From positions 371,220,850 to 371,284,849 of the forward strand of contig OY856186.1 in NCBI GenBank assembly GCA_963693315.1: a stretch of 64,000 nucleotides of DNA, read 5' to 3'. This document shows positions 22,346 to 36,570 of the stretch, piece by piece. A program made the translations under genes and the position numbers. How positions within the stretch are numbered: position 1 is the first letter of the stretch; each line of letters starts with the position of its first letter. The notes under the pieces are model-generated. The model was given only the letters and a program-made list of their open reading frames with translations, was not told the origin of the DNA and ran no database searches. The DNA is from Diogma glabrata. Taxonomy: Eukaryota; Arthropoda; Insecta; Diptera; Cylindrotomidae.

Positions 22346-23835
22346 AGTGTTGTTAACTCAAACATTAACAACCATCAACACACCAGTTGTCCAATTCACC
22401 GAAAGTCAAAAAATATGGAGGTAAACTAGAAAAACACTCTATGGGTAACACATATATACCTAAAATAGATCAACAAAACTAGGTCAAAAGCTAATAAGAA
22501 AAATAACAAAAAACAAACTTACCCAAGCAACATAACGCTTCTTATCTAGACAATCCAGGTCATTTTAAGTCGAATTAAGAGCAAAGTTACACGTAAGAGT
22601 CTAACTAATTGCAATTTCAGTCCTAAAAACGTATTTTAAAATATTAAAAAAAAATCAGAATTCGGACTTTTCTAGACTTTCTACGACTAAGTCATTTAAG
22701 TGTATCGAAAAAGACTTAATAACTTAATGTCAAAAGTCATAATTTGCTGTATGACATTTATGACTAGGATCTTCCGACATGTTATGAATTTTACTAGATT
22801 AATATTTTGGTTACGTTATTACGTCAAAAAACGGTAGTGGTCGTATATTTAAGTTTATAACGACCAACAAAAGTCTGTTCAATAGACATTTTTTTTAAAT
22901 CAAAAAACAAACAGTCACACATTAATCATACCTTCATCCTGTAATACAAACAACTTAAAATCGTTTCATAAAGTCACATCTGTCTATTTATGACGGTTCA
23001 CTGTAATGCTTATTTTAAAACATTTAACGGACTAATAAAAAGATTAGTGCAATTCTCATTAATCAATTCTTTTATTTACCTGAAAAAAATTTATACAATA
23101 CAAGTTAGTTTTACATTAATTAAATTTTAGCAAGTTATCTCTTAATAATAATAATTTTATTTGTTTAATAGTATAACAACTCATAAAAAAATTTTAAGCC
23201 TTTTGTTTAACATAAAAATTATTTCTAGATCAAAATCCATGATTGATCAATTATTTTTTTTTATTTCTGTTTTTCATTTTTCATATGAAACAAATACTTT
23301 TTTTTGTATTTGTTAAACAGGCGTTGAAATAAAGTATAGTAATCCTGCGCAGATCTTGCATATTTGATAGGGTATTCCATTTTGTAAAGTTTGAGTAAGA
23401 AAATATTCGATTAATAATAATTGATTGATTTTTTAGGGACCTTATTGTTATGATTTGATGGTGTTGGACGGTTTGATTTAATGATTTTTCTCTGTCTGTT
23501 TCATTTTGTTTTTTTGTATGGGCAATGTTCATTTTTAAAAAATGAGGCGGAAAACACAATGACAGAGATGAATAGAAAGCCTTTTCAAAATACAAAGTCG
23601 TTGTATGAAATAATTTTGATTATAGTTATTAGTTAAGTTTTTGACTTTGGTCAAGTTAAGTTTTAACTTTTGAATGGTTGTAATTTAGTAACAACCGATA
23701 AATCGTTTTGGTCAAACGTTTTATGTTACAATTTAAATAATCAGAAATCGAAAATTTAAATTTTTGACTACATACCAAAAATAATATTAATTTTCCAGTT
23801 TCTTAATTTTAGGAAATAATAAATTTTATAAGATA
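22346..23835. other. AT-rich stretch, no gene seen
   Basis: May include the body of the SINE at 22266. No protein recognised. Confidence 0.45.
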
Positions 23836-24222
23836 AGAAGACAAACAAAAAATATTAAAAAAAATTTTAAATCACAAAAATATATTACTTTAAATCCCCG
23901 TTTGTTTTTGTGCTTATATTCGTTATCTCACTAAAAAAAATTTTTTTGCGTACAAGTTTATAATAATATTAAGTCTTTAAAACGTTCTGACGTCAGATAT
24001 TATTTCTCACGACATACAGCCGTTTTAAAGACTCAATATTATTATAAACTGAAGCGGGAAAGAAATATTTTTAGTAAGATACTGACGTCAGACACCCGTT
24101 TTAAAGACTTATTATTATTATAGACTTATGCGCGAAAGAAATTTTTTTTAGTGAGATAACGAAAATAAGCACAAAAAACAAACGAGGATTTAAAATATTT
24201 TTTTAACATTTTTTGTCTTCTA
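23836..24222. mobile_element. MITE-like inverted-repeat element
   Basis: The left end (AGAAGACAAACAAAAAATAT) and right end (ATTTTTTGTCTTCTA) are inverted, and the arms extend about 140 bp, including CGTTATCTCACTAAAAAAAA and its complement. The centre has two CTGACGTCAG palindromes. No coding capacity. Related sequence occurs at 51130-51290 and 51950-52090. Confidence 0.75.
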
Positions 24223-24800
24223 GGTCTCAATTGTAGACGTGCAGACTAGTTCGTGTTACTTGGGTAGATTTTTGAGTTGTAATTTTAGAACAAACTATTG
24301 CAATACCAATTCAAGAAAAATAACGTTACCGCAAGTGGCAAAAATTGTACACTGGACAGTGTACAAACCGAAGTGGCAAACCGAACCCATAACATAAGTT
24401 TCATCAAAATCGTTTAATAATCGTATGCTGTAAGGTGGATAAAGGTTTTGATAAAACTTAAAAAATTATCTGAGGTTACAAGCGGAATCAAAACCAATAT
24501 ACCGAGCCGAATAACGGTACTCAGAGGAAACGGTCAAAAAGGCAATTGTGTGACCTTAGCAAGAGCTATCTCTGCTATATCTGGGCGACTAGGTTGTATT
24601 GCTAAACGTTATAAGTGGTTAAGTGAGACATTAAAGAACAGTTATAGAAATAATTTGTTCATAATTTAAGAATATAAGACATAAGATAAGCAAGATCTGA
24701 AGTGAAATAAGGACCTCGATTTTCATACAACATAAAATATTTCATGTGGTGAAAAATAAGTTTTTACTATCCAAGTCACGTGAAAAAAAAATTGCACGTC
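24223..24800. other. No recognised gene
   Basis: A 73-residue plus frame (24448-24669) has mixed composition but no motif I know. The sequence GTACACTGGACAGTGTAC near 24347 is a short palindrome. Confidence 0.4.
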
Positions 24801-25255
24801 TGAGGCTAAGTAAATGTCTAAGTTTGCGTCTGAGTTTGGATTTAAGTTTTAGTTTGAATATCTGAAAATGTCTGAGTATGAAACTTAGTCTAGATAGTCT
24901 GATTTTGAGTCTTAGTGTGAGTTTAAGTCTGGGTCTGATTCTGAGTCTAAGTTAGAGTCAGAGTCAAAGTCAGCGTCAGTGTCAGGGTCAGAGTTAGTGT
25001 CAAAGTCAGTGTCAGAGTAAAAGTAAGAGTAAATGTAAGAGAAAGAGTGAAAGTCAGAGTCCGAGTCAGAGGCAGAGTCAGAGTCAGAGTCAGAGTCAGA
25101 GTCAAAGTCAGAGTCAGAGTCAAAGTCAGAGTCAGAGTTAGTGTCAGAATGAGTGTCAGTGTCAGAGTCAGAGTCCGAGTCAGTTTCAGAGTCAGAGTCA
25201 ATCAGAGTCTGAGTCTGAGATTGAGCTTAAGTCTGAGTATGAGTCCAGAGTATAA
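24800..25255. repeat. Degenerate GAGTCA hexamer array
   Basis: The core at about 24950-25203 is built from GAGTCA/GTGTCA hexamers, with degenerate CTGAGT-type flanks from about 24820. Because the period is six, both strands stay open for long runs, giving Val-Arg or Leu-Thr dipeptide frames. These are not genes. Confidence 0.9.
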
Positions 25256-27522
<2,267 letters not shown>

Positions 27523-27642
27523 TTAGTTTTTTATTTTTGAGATGAATCATTAAATTCTAATAATAATTTGGAGATTTTCACGGGCCTGTCGTGATTTTCT
27601 TTTAAATCCCGGTAGAAACCAAAAACTGGTTTCTAATAAATT

Positions 27643-27660
27643 TGGCGCCGCAACAGGGAC
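27643..27660 (+). other. Primer binding site, tRNA-Lys type
   Basis: TGGCGCCGCAACAGGGAC differs from the well-known tRNA-Lys(UUU) site by a swapped CG/GC pair at positions 8-9. It begins with TGG, complementary to the tRNA CCA end, and follows ...TAATAAAT, a Gypsy-like LTR end. Confidence 0.75.
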
Positions 27661-27915
27661 TGGAAATATAACAGTAAACCGTTGTATTTTTACATTTTTG
27701 GTTTTTTTTACTATTGCATTTGTCTGCACATTTATTTTTATTTAAATGTTTTAACAAAAACGTGGTTGTCCACATCGGTGCTTAACACCGCAGCGCCGAC
27801 GTATGGGGGGTAGTGCTTTCCGGTCAGCCTTTCTTCTCTGATGTTGATCGTGGGACGTTGATCGGTCCTATACGGGAGATAGATTAGCCAGCTTCAGCAC
27901 TGATGGAACTATATG

Positions 27916-28060
27916 TTCACAGCTGATATGCTAGCAACTTTGCTGGATCTGGTCATCAGGGATCAGGTTTACAACCCGTCTGCTTTAAAACAGGTGGTTC
28001 CTAAACTTGAACTTAAGATGACCAGGGAACGTAGGAGGTTGCTAGTCAAAAGGAAGTAGT
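27916..28060 (+). pseudogene. Gag N-terminal remnant
   Basis: This frame reads through ADMLATLLDLVIRDQV and ELKMTRERRRLLVKRK to a TAG. It lies about 260 bp after the primer binding site, where Gag should begin. The helical, basic character fits a Gag N terminus, but I infer it from position and not from a known domain. The next several hundred bases have no sustained frame. Confidence 0.4.
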
Positions 28061-28675
28061 CCCTCATTCGGAGGAATGAGGGAGTGGTTGCAGTCTTCAT
28101 CTCTCATCTGGTAACTCTAAAAAAGGATCGAGGAGGGTGTCATTTTCCAGCGCTAAGAACTCTTCAATTGGAGCGCAGTGGCAGCCTAATCTCAACATCT
28201 CTTGTTAGGAAGGGCAAACGCTCAACACCAATCTCCCTTCACAATTTTAATTGTCTTTAAGACAGTTCTCACCGATGTAATAGTTGTAATAGTAGTGCTG
28301 TGAACAGTTCGAAAGCTAGAAGCTAGAGCTCGTGGTCTGCCTCCAGCAATGATGTTAGTCTTAATTTTTGTTCTCTTTTCTTATGTTGCAGATGAGAGGA
28401 TTCAGCATCTGGTTCCTAGAAACAGAAATTTGGACTGCAGTCCAAGCCAGCTGCTGAGTCTCTATCAGATTTTGGGGAGGATCTAGAGAATGAAATTGAA
28501 ATGTTGGCCTATATCTGCTATATTCCCTATATATCGTGTCTGTGGAGAGAACGCGAGTTCAATCTTCCTCTTCGGTCCTTCTTCAACAGCATCTATATTT
28601 TTTCGTACAGTTTGATACAATATGTGTTCTGACCCGGGAGATCTCTAATCGGGAGATCTCTAATAATCAACAATT

Positions 28676-29195
28676 TTGAAAATTTCAGTACTACCAATCG
28701 ATTACCCCTTCTTCGGGTTAGAAGATAGTGAATTGGCCGTTGAATGCTTACTTTGTGGTATCCGAATTGACAGCGGTAGCTGGGTAGAGGAACTGAGAGA
28801 AGCTGTGCTTAGCCTAGCTTTTCCAATGACACAATTTCATGCGTTGGATCTTATCGATGCAAGTGAAGTAATCGTCGCGGTCAGTATATTCTTGTCCCGC
28901 GAAAGGGCTGGTATCAAACATTGAATAACATGTTTTGCTGGGTGTAATGATTCATATCAAGCATTACGTGGACCGAACTGAGCGGTTGGGAAATAGGAAG
29001 GAAGTTGTTCGTAACCGTAATTTTGCCACCACGTATTTGACCACAGCATATGAGAGGATCAACTCTTTGCTTCATCGACTTGGGGTAGGTGGTGCCAGAA
29101 GACGGGAGAAACCAGCTTTATCTGAAATCATACCAGGAACTAATGGGGATATCAACTCCTGTAGACCTGGGACCAGTTGGAGATTTAATAAATGA
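28676..29195 (+). pseudogene. Gag-region remnant
   Basis: Two successive open pieces in different frames: one with ELREAVLSLAFPMTQFHALD (28676-28924), then one with IKHYVDRTERLGNRKEVV and TTAYERINSLLHRLG (28935-29195). The second is predicted strongly helical. The position between primer site and capsid suggests the Gag matrix/linker region of the Gypsy element. I know no named domain for it. The two pieces are separated by a stop and a frame change. Confidence 0.4.
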
Positions 29196-29399
29196 CAAGA
29201 CCGAGCATCAACCAGCCAACAGGAACCTGCCGCGTCATAATCCGATCGTTACTGTTTTCGCACAGGTGCAGTTGAGTCCCGAGTCAATGATCTGTTTAAT
29301 TATCCATCGTTAGCTCCACCTCCTTATCAACATGTGGCTAGGATATAAGCAGCCCCTGCTCCAGCTATACAGTGTAAAGGGTACCAACATTATCGGAAC

Positions 29400-30060
29400 T
29401 TGAGTCAATCTTACTCAAATTGGCTTCCTCTATTTTCTGGGGATGGGTCATATGTCCTAATACCCACGAGATTTTCTGGGGATGAGTCATATGTCCTGAT
29501 ACCCACGAGTTCGTACATAGATATGAAGCGATAGCTCGTAGGGTTCGGGTGGACTGGAATGATTTAAGGTTTATTGTTTCCCGATACCTTCGTGGAGACG
29601 CCAATAAATGCCATCTCAATCTTACCCATGAGTATTAGTTGGTGACCTACCCTGTACTCAGAGAAGGAATCCAACGAACGTTCGGTGCCTTCACGGATGA
29701 TAAAGCTGTACTTAGAACACTGTTGAACAGGAAGCAGAAGCCAAAGGAGGGGATCTACGAGTACATCGTAGAGACCAGCGCGCTTAATAGACGACAGGCT
29801 CGATCATTTTCGGAAAGGAAGCTCATAAAGGAAAGCCATTACAGTGGAATTAAGAAACGCTACATCGGTGGCAGACGTAGCTACTCTAGAAGACCTGCGG
29901 GTGTTATGCCAGAAATTTGATAAGCTATAGTCGTCTATACCAACAACATCGAGGACAACTAGTCAATTCAGGATAAGCGAAATCGAATCAGACACTTCCA
30001 GCGCCTCAAATTCAGATGAAAGATGTGTCAACCGTCACCGAACCCGAACCATCTCGACAG
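29400..30060 (+). pseudogene. Gag capsid remnant with internal duplication
   Basis: The capsid-like reading includes a FSGDGSYV segment, then ARRVRVDWNDLRFIVSRYLR, then (from 29639) VLREGIQRTFGAFTDDKAVL and LLNRKQKPKEGIYEYIVE. The pattern of a Phe-x-Gly-Asp start, a Trp-containing helix and a late RKQKPxExIxEY motif is that of a retrotransposon gag capsid. A 39-bp in-frame duplication (29432-29470 and 29471-29509) repeats the FSGD segment. A stop at 29637 and later stops break the frame. The acidic serine-rich tail near 29970 fits the end of Gag. The minus frame at 29365-29619 is a shadow. Confidence 0.65.
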
Positions 30061-30068
30061 AACTAATA

Positions 30069-31813
30069 CACAGAGAGAAAAAAAGGGTTAAATTTGATAA
30101 AAAAATCATCAAATTGATGATTTTTGTATATCAATATATGGACGAGAATATGAGTTCTCAAATTGATATAAAATGCTGCATCAGATTGAACTCTGGTTTA
30201 TTTTTTTGAGTTGATATAAATCTACTGATTATGATAAACAAATTTCTTATTTTGATATTTTATTCTCGATATTATTCTCAAAGCTTATAAACTTGTTGTA
30301 TCAAAACAATACCAAAAGTATCAATTTAAGATGGAGTTGTATTTCTTCAAGAATTTGAGCGGAAGAAGTTGAGAAACCAAAAGCTCATTTTAAGAAATTC
30401 TGATCATTTTAAGAGTTTTTTTGATCGATATGATCGTATGTTACTTTTGGTATTGATCTGATATATTTCATTTTGAATCAATTCATTATCATTTTAAGAA
30501 AAATATTTTCTCAAATCGAAGATGATAATATTTAGTTTGAGAAAAGATTTTTCTCAATTTTAGTGGCTTATATACGTGGGGGGGGAGGATTCGGTACGTT
30601 TAGCGACACGTAAAATAGCAACCTTGGAAAAAATAAGGCACTGGAATAAAACTCTCAATCCACCGATGTTCCATTAACCTTAAACGGGATAAAAAAATCA
30701 CTATTTTTAAAAAATATTCTTTTATTTCACATAAATAATTCAAAAATAAATTAATTATAATTTTTAATTATGGCTTAATCTAATGGCTTAATCTAATTAT
30801 GGCTTAGCATATTGTCTGCCATCTAAAAAATAATGGACTTGCAATGGTCTGTTTACATCATCACCGAGACGTACTATATCAAAAGTATTATATCAAAAAA
30901 AATTATTATCATTTCGATCTTATACGTTCAATTTGAGAGAAAAAGTATAAAATCGAGAATTTTTTTTTCTCAATTCTATCTACGTAAGATCAAATCGAGA
31001 GTAATCGAATATTAATTATTTTCATTTCGATCTCATAAGCTCAATTTGAGAGAAAAATAATAAAACTGAGAATTTTTTTTTCTCAATTTTATAAACGTTG
31101 ATCAAACCGAGAATAATCGATCATTAGTTAGTTTCATTTCGATCTCATAAGTTCAATTTGGGAGAAAAGGTATAAAATCGATAATTTTTTTTTCTTAATT
31201 TTATCTACGTGGATCAAATTGAGAATACTCGCGTATAACTTATTATTATTTTGATCTTTAATTTTCTAAAAGAAACAAAAAGGATTAAAATGAAAATATT
31301 TTACTCTCATTTTGACATTTGTGAATCAAATAAATGATGGGGAAGTAACAAAGTGATGTGTACTTCTCTGTTCAATTTGAGAAATGGAAATCTTATTCTG
31401 ATTCAAAATTTTCTTATATTTATACAGAAAAAATGAAAAAGTGTTTTATTTACTCAAAACAAGAATAAATGAATTTCCTATTGTTGAACAAAAACAATTC
31501 TCAACTTCAGTATTTCATTCTCCTGTAGGATGATCGAATTGATAGTTTTTTCTCACTTTTAAAGTTTTGTTGTATTAAAATAATATAAATTTACTCGAAA
31601 TGAGAATAAAGGTATCTTCTGTTTTTAATCATATATAATTCTCAATAATAGTATTTTATTAACTTTTTTGTGTGATTGAATTGTTAGTTTTTATCTCAGT
31701 TTTAAATTTCGGAGTATTAAAATGATTTTAATTTTCTCAAATTAAGAAGAAACTGAATTTTCTATTTTCAATCATACACAATTCTCAAATCTAGAATTTT
31801 TTTTCTCTCTGTG
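30069..31813. mobile_element. TIR element inserted in Gypsy, TA flanks
   Basis: Starts CACAGAGAGAAAAAAA and ends in its reverse complement, with TA on both sides (30067-30068, 31814-31815). The interior has no protein. It is built from motifs of the type CTCAATTTGAGA, including three tandem units of about 112 bp (30906-31240) each with TTTCGATCTYATA. The element separates gag from pol, so it entered after or during element decay. It is similar in style to 48000-49894. Confidence 0.8.
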
Positions 31814-31815
31814 TA

Positions 31816-32235
31816 GACCTAGTAAAATCGGTTACGTTTGGACTCACAACGTGTCAATTTACTGACCAAGAAGGATGCATCCCAACTCCTTTAATCGATG
31901 GCATGCTAGGTCAGTTAAATAATACGAAATACATCAATAGTAGTAATAGACAAATTCCTTTGTTAGAAGCATACCGAGACAAAACGGCCTTCACAGTGTC
32001 TGGGGCTGTGCAATATCCCCCAGACAATGTGTCGGCTGATGCATAAAGTAATACCACATCGGTTATCATGAAAGTGTCACCGTTTGTTTGGACAACCTAC
32101 TCTTGGTCTTCTCAACATTCGAGGAACACATGTAACTTCTATCTAAGGTGTCCGATTTATTGAAAACAGCAGGGTTGACTATTAACTTACAGAAAAGTAA
32201 ATTTGTACTTAGGGAAGTGAAGTTTCCTGGTTGGT
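31816..32235 (+). pseudogene. Gypsy RT remnant, 5' part
   Basis: Fragments in changing frames correspond to a Gypsy RT: IPLLEAYRDKTAFTVSG (region after motif A), then AGLTINLQKSKFVLREVKF (the segment after the active site, with its expected Lys-Phe). The central motif C (xxDD) has decayed: the reading around 32090 gives FVWTTYSWSSQHS. Frame changes and stops occur throughout. The order and spacing match the RT thumb side and lead directly into the connection region at 32236. Confidence 0.7.
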
Positions 32236-32700
32236 GAAGGACGTCTGCGAACGGATCCAGACAAGATACGAGCTATTGAGGAATACCCAGCTCCAACTTT
32301 TGTTAAACAAGATCGTCGTCTTTTACGTATGGCAGGATGGTATGAGCGTTTCATCCCGAATTGTGCGAGTGGGGTTACACCAATTACCGATCTTTTTAAG
32401 AAGGATCCTAAAGAGCTGGTTTGGACTGTAGAAGCTCAAGCCGCTGTTGATAGCTTGAAACACCAATTGACTGTAGCTCCAGTATTAATTAATCCAGATG
32501 ATGAGAAGAATTTCCTTATTAGGTGTGATGCAAGCCTGACAGGGGTAGGCATCGGTATCACCTAGATGATGAAGGTCAAGAGTGCCCGATAGCCTTCATG
32601 TAAAAAAAACGGAATAAAGCGCAAAGAAATTATTCGATATCCGAGCATGAGTGCTTTGCGGCAATTCTCAAAGTGAAGAAATTCAGGGCCTACGTGGATT
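32236..32700 (+). pseudogene. Gypsy RT connection and RNase H remnant
   Basis: A continuous frame from 32236 to the stop at 32563-32565 carries the RT-connection hallmark RMAGWYERFIPNCASGV (a leucine replaced in the usual FLGMAGWYRRFIPN context) and TDLFKKDPKELVWT. It then gives the RNase H start LIRCDASLTGVGIG with its first catalytic Asp. After a frame change the RNase H middle follows: LDDEGQECPIAFM, a stop, KAQRNYSISEHECFAAIL with the catalytic Glu, and KVKKFRAYV. The rest of RNase H is missing, and the sequence jumps to integrase near 32702. RNase H would degrade the RNA strand during reverse transcription. Confidence 0.85.
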
Positions 32701-32701
32701 T

Positions 32702-33225
32702 TTTGGAGTGTCCGGGAATACAATGATCTTGATTGTCCTTGATCATTCGTCTAAATTTGTGTTACTCAAACCTCTAAGAAATGCAACCTCACCTTCAGTT
32801 AATGAATTCTTGAGGAATGAAGTCTTCTTAACATAAGGTGTTCCAGAGTTTCTACACAGTGACAATGGTAAACAGTGGCTTAGTAAATTTTTTCAAGATT
32901 TATTATCCAGATTTAGTATACAACATCTGAAAACTGGAATCTATAGTCCCCAGAGCAACGCATCGTAGCACAGGTGAATAGGGCGATACTATCAGCTATT
33001 CGATCCTATATAAAGGGACAACATAACACTTGGGACGCTCATCTGGGAGAGGTCGCTTATGCACTACGTTCAGCAGTAAATAGCACAATTTATCACTCTC
33101 GATACTCCGCGATGTATGGTCGACACCCAATATGGGAAATGGGAAGGCTTATAAGACGCTTCAAACCCTTCATAGTCTCGGTGAGCCAATTGACGAAGAG
33201 CTTGATCACGCGGATCAATTAGCAA
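32702..33225 (+). pseudogene. Gypsy integrase core remnant
   Basis: Integrase joins element DNA to the host chromosome. The core begins MILIVLDHSSKFVLLKPLRN, with the first catalytic Asp in LDH. An in-frame stop at 32834 is followed by GVPEFLHSDNGKQWL, with the second Asp, and then by IYSPQSNAS. The position of the third catalytic residue, normally Glu in NASE, is a TAG. A frame change then gives VNRAILSAIRSYIKGQ and WDAHLGEVAYALRSAVNS, ending near YGRHPI. The zinc-binding N domain is absent because of the upstream deletion. The sequence past 33180 loses similarity. Confidence 0.88.
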
Positions 33226-33299
33226 TCATCAAATCCTGCAGATCCCGGACGCGACCGTAGCAGGTCAGAATGATCTGGGCTTTGTGAAGATTTTAAAAC

Positions 33300-35635
33300 A
33301 TGCCAATTTGATTTTGGTTTGGAATATATTCTTCATCCAAAAATTGGCTAAATTTGACGCAATTCTTTATCAATCCGTTGAATGAGAGGCATGACATGAC
33401 TTGCTTGGTTAGAATTTTGCGTAGTAAACGGAAATTTGGTGAACTTGATTTTGTAAATTTTGATGCATATCATTAGATGAGGAATACATTTCTGATGCCG
33501 TAAGATGGCGTTGATCTCGTAGGTAATTTTTTAAAACAAATTTTCTACAATACGAAACATTCAACATTACCCTAAACCTGCCAAAATATAAATAAAGAGT
33601 TTGTTTGTTTGTTTTGTTCCAATAAACTCTCTTTAAATTTTGGAATTCTTTAGGTCAAGGTTTTAATTTTAATATTGCTGAGAAAAAAAATTCAAATTCA
33701 AAAACCTACGCCATCTTTAAAAAGTATACTCCTTAATATTATTAACAGTGTACGCAAAATGTTTACTGTGAATTTTTTTTCGATAGGCCAGTTTTTAACC
33801 TTGTGCACACAAAACCATTGATATCAGAATGGTCATTCTCTTGCAATTTGGTTTCTAAATTATGTTGAATTTGAATTTGTAAAACAGTAAAAACGAAAAT
33901 AGCACTGTTATGGGGTGAGCTGTTTTCTAGCGATTTGGTTCCACTTCAGGTCGTCTAGAACACGAATTTCATCAGCTTTGGATGGTCTTTGACCCATCAG
34001 ACATTTATTAAATTTATTGCAATTCATTACTAGATGTTGTGGAAATTTGAACGAACCAAGGTGCTTGTAAACTCACTCAATGTAATCGCCGCTTTATGAA
34101 AAGAGAAAGACTAACAGAAAGAGAAAAAAAATTAAAAATAAGAAAGAGAGCCGAAATATTTAGTCATTGATATATTTCAAGATTAGGTCGGCAAGTAAAG
34201 GACGTCATTTATTTTATAGGCACGCTGTTTTTCTTGTAGATTTTATACAATAATTTGTTGTTGATTTTGTTATCTTTTTCTACCATCATAATACAAGAAG
34301 TGAAACAATTAAAGTAAATAAACATAATAATAAAAGAAAATTATAATTTTTATGTTGAAACAAAACAATTGAAATAAATACAACAAAAAAACTATAATTT
34401 TAATTTAAAACAAAAATAAATATAATTTAATTCTGCAATAGAAGAGTTAATTGTTTCAAGAAGAAAACAAAAGTTATGATTTATTATAAGATTGAGAGAT
34501 ATAATTATTTTGAAATGAACAGATGAAATATTTTATGTGCGAAGAGGAGCGCATGAGATTCATTTTAAGTTTCTTTAGAATTTATGTCTGTGACTTTTCA
34601 TGGCAATGAAGAAGAAAACTTATCTACCTTGACGGTTTCTAGAAAAAAGTATAAATATATTTATTTTTTCAATATTCACTTTGTGTTCTTATTCCTAAGC
34701 CTAATAAATTTATTAGGCACAAACTTGAATAAAAATAAAGACAAAGCAATTCTCGTATGTACGTGAATTTATAAGAAAAACTTCACGCTTGAATTAAAAT
34801 TTAAGATTTCTTATTCGTTAATTTTTATTAAAAGAAAAAAAACATTTTACGATTCATCTATTTCGTGCAATATCTTTATCTTTTTACATAATTTTTTTTT
34901 ATGTTGTAAGATAAAATAATTTCATACCGACGACCTTAATTATATGCTCTCGTTTCATATTTTTATTTAAATTGAATTAAATTGATTTTTGTTTTTTAGT
35001 TAACATTTATTCTTGAATCTAGATTCCAGATTAATGTGAAACAGGTAATCGTTACAAATAATAAATTTATTATTTGCTCTATGTTGAGATGGTTAAAACG
35101 GACTGCTAAGTCAGTTTTATGTGTTTTATTTACGGCGACAGTAATCATGTGAGGAGACATAGAGTCTGCTGTGCCATTTTTCAATGTAATTTTTTTTGGT
35201 AATGACAGCAGCAACTGTACTAATATCTTGCGAATTCATTAAAATTAAGTGATTACACCGATCTGGCTAGTCTCTATCGTGTCCTTATTTGCTTCTTTCG
35301 AGGTAAGTTTTATGTAATTAGTGGCGTTTTCAAACAAAGCATATATGGTAAGATGTAAAAGTGCATTGGCAGGTGAGTTTATCGAATCTCATATTCCTAG
35401 AAATATTAACAAAATTATTCTAGTCCCATGGAGTTATTGTTTAACACTTCAACCAGTTTAGGGTTTCTTTTTCAGTATGAAGTTCAGTCGAAAAAAGAGA
35501 TTAAAATATAGTTATTTGCAGTAAACCTAGCAGACGATTATTTCAGATTTTTCGATAATACCAGATAAACGTTAACAGTACTCTTGTGTTAAAAGTGCTT
35601 CTTTTGCAGGGTCGACCTCTTTAAAGGACATAATA
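33300..35635. other. AT-rich stretch, no gene seen
   Basis: AATAAA-containing, T- and A-rich DNA. Frames at 34584 and 34996 (minus) are unrecognised. The only repeat noted is at 33706-33795. Confidence 0.5.
33706..33795. repeat. Dispersed repeat fragment, copy 2
   Basis: Same blocks in the same order as 26476-26560. Confidence 0.6.
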
Positions 35636-35639
35636 GGTT

Positions 35640-35675
35640 TCGTGATTTTCTTTTAAAGATGGCGTCGGAAAAGGA
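35640..35675 (+). other. Possible LTR end and degenerate primer site
   Basis: CGTGATTTTCTTTTAAA is shared with 27590, where it precedes the Gypsy primer site. Here it is followed by TGGCGTCGGAAAAGGAT, a poor match to TGGCGCCGCAACAGGGA. It may be the 5' end of another related element. Confidence 0.35.
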
Positions 35676-35869
35676 TAGTTGGTGACCACAAAGAAAATAA
35701 ATAAATTTGAAATATGCTGTGTTGCACTACAACTAAGTGTTCAGGATTTATTTTAAGCACTATTCAATTGATCTTTATATTAATTGGGACCTTTCGTATA
35801 GAGATTCAAGTCACATGTGACCACTATTGTGTAAGTACTATTTACAGGTCTGAGATGTCTGAGACGTGT

Positions 35870-36345
35870 TACAAAGCTTTTGTCCTCGTAAATACAACTT
35901 ATTGTCTTTTTATTAATATCTTTCTCAACCCTCTTTGCAATGATTTTGTTTTCATCGATTGCTGTCTCATTTTTTATATGTTGTTGATTCATAATTTTTT
36001 TTAAATACATACTTGTACATTTGTACATTTAGCACAGTTTTGTAAAAAACCTGAAAATCCATTTTTTTTGAAGGCATGAGGAGTTGGATCCGATACAATC
36101 ATGGGATGAATGCAACCTTTATTTAATCGTTTTTATTTAATTTAATACTCGTGGTTATATTGGTGTGTGTGATCTCGGTTTCTTCATCCGTTAGGGTAGT
36201 CAAAGTCCCTGAGCTTTGTTTTCGATTATATAATTCCGTTTACACTGTCTCATGGCGTGCATATCAGATTATTTGTACCGATTGTCCTCCGATTGCTTCC
36301 TGTTAAGGGCATCACTAGCAGGTTCAGTGTTCATTACAGACGAGG
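35870..36345 (+). repeat. Dispersed repeat, short copy
   Basis: Matches the two outer blocks of 2946-4410 but lacks the roughly 1 kb between them. No protein. Confidence 0.7.
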
Positions 36346-36570
36346 AATTGACTTTGATTCAACTTCAATAAAATCGTTAGAAAGCAATTTACAACAATTT
36401 AAAAATTTACGGCGCCTGTACTACGAAAGTCTCCTAGAATAGTAAAAGAGATTTCTCGGCAAGTTTTCTTTGTCTACCTGTATTTTTTAGATTTTTTGGA
36501 CTGGTTATCTCCATAAGGAACCTCATATACTATCGATGTAAAGTTGAAATGACATGAAGTCTGAGGCATG

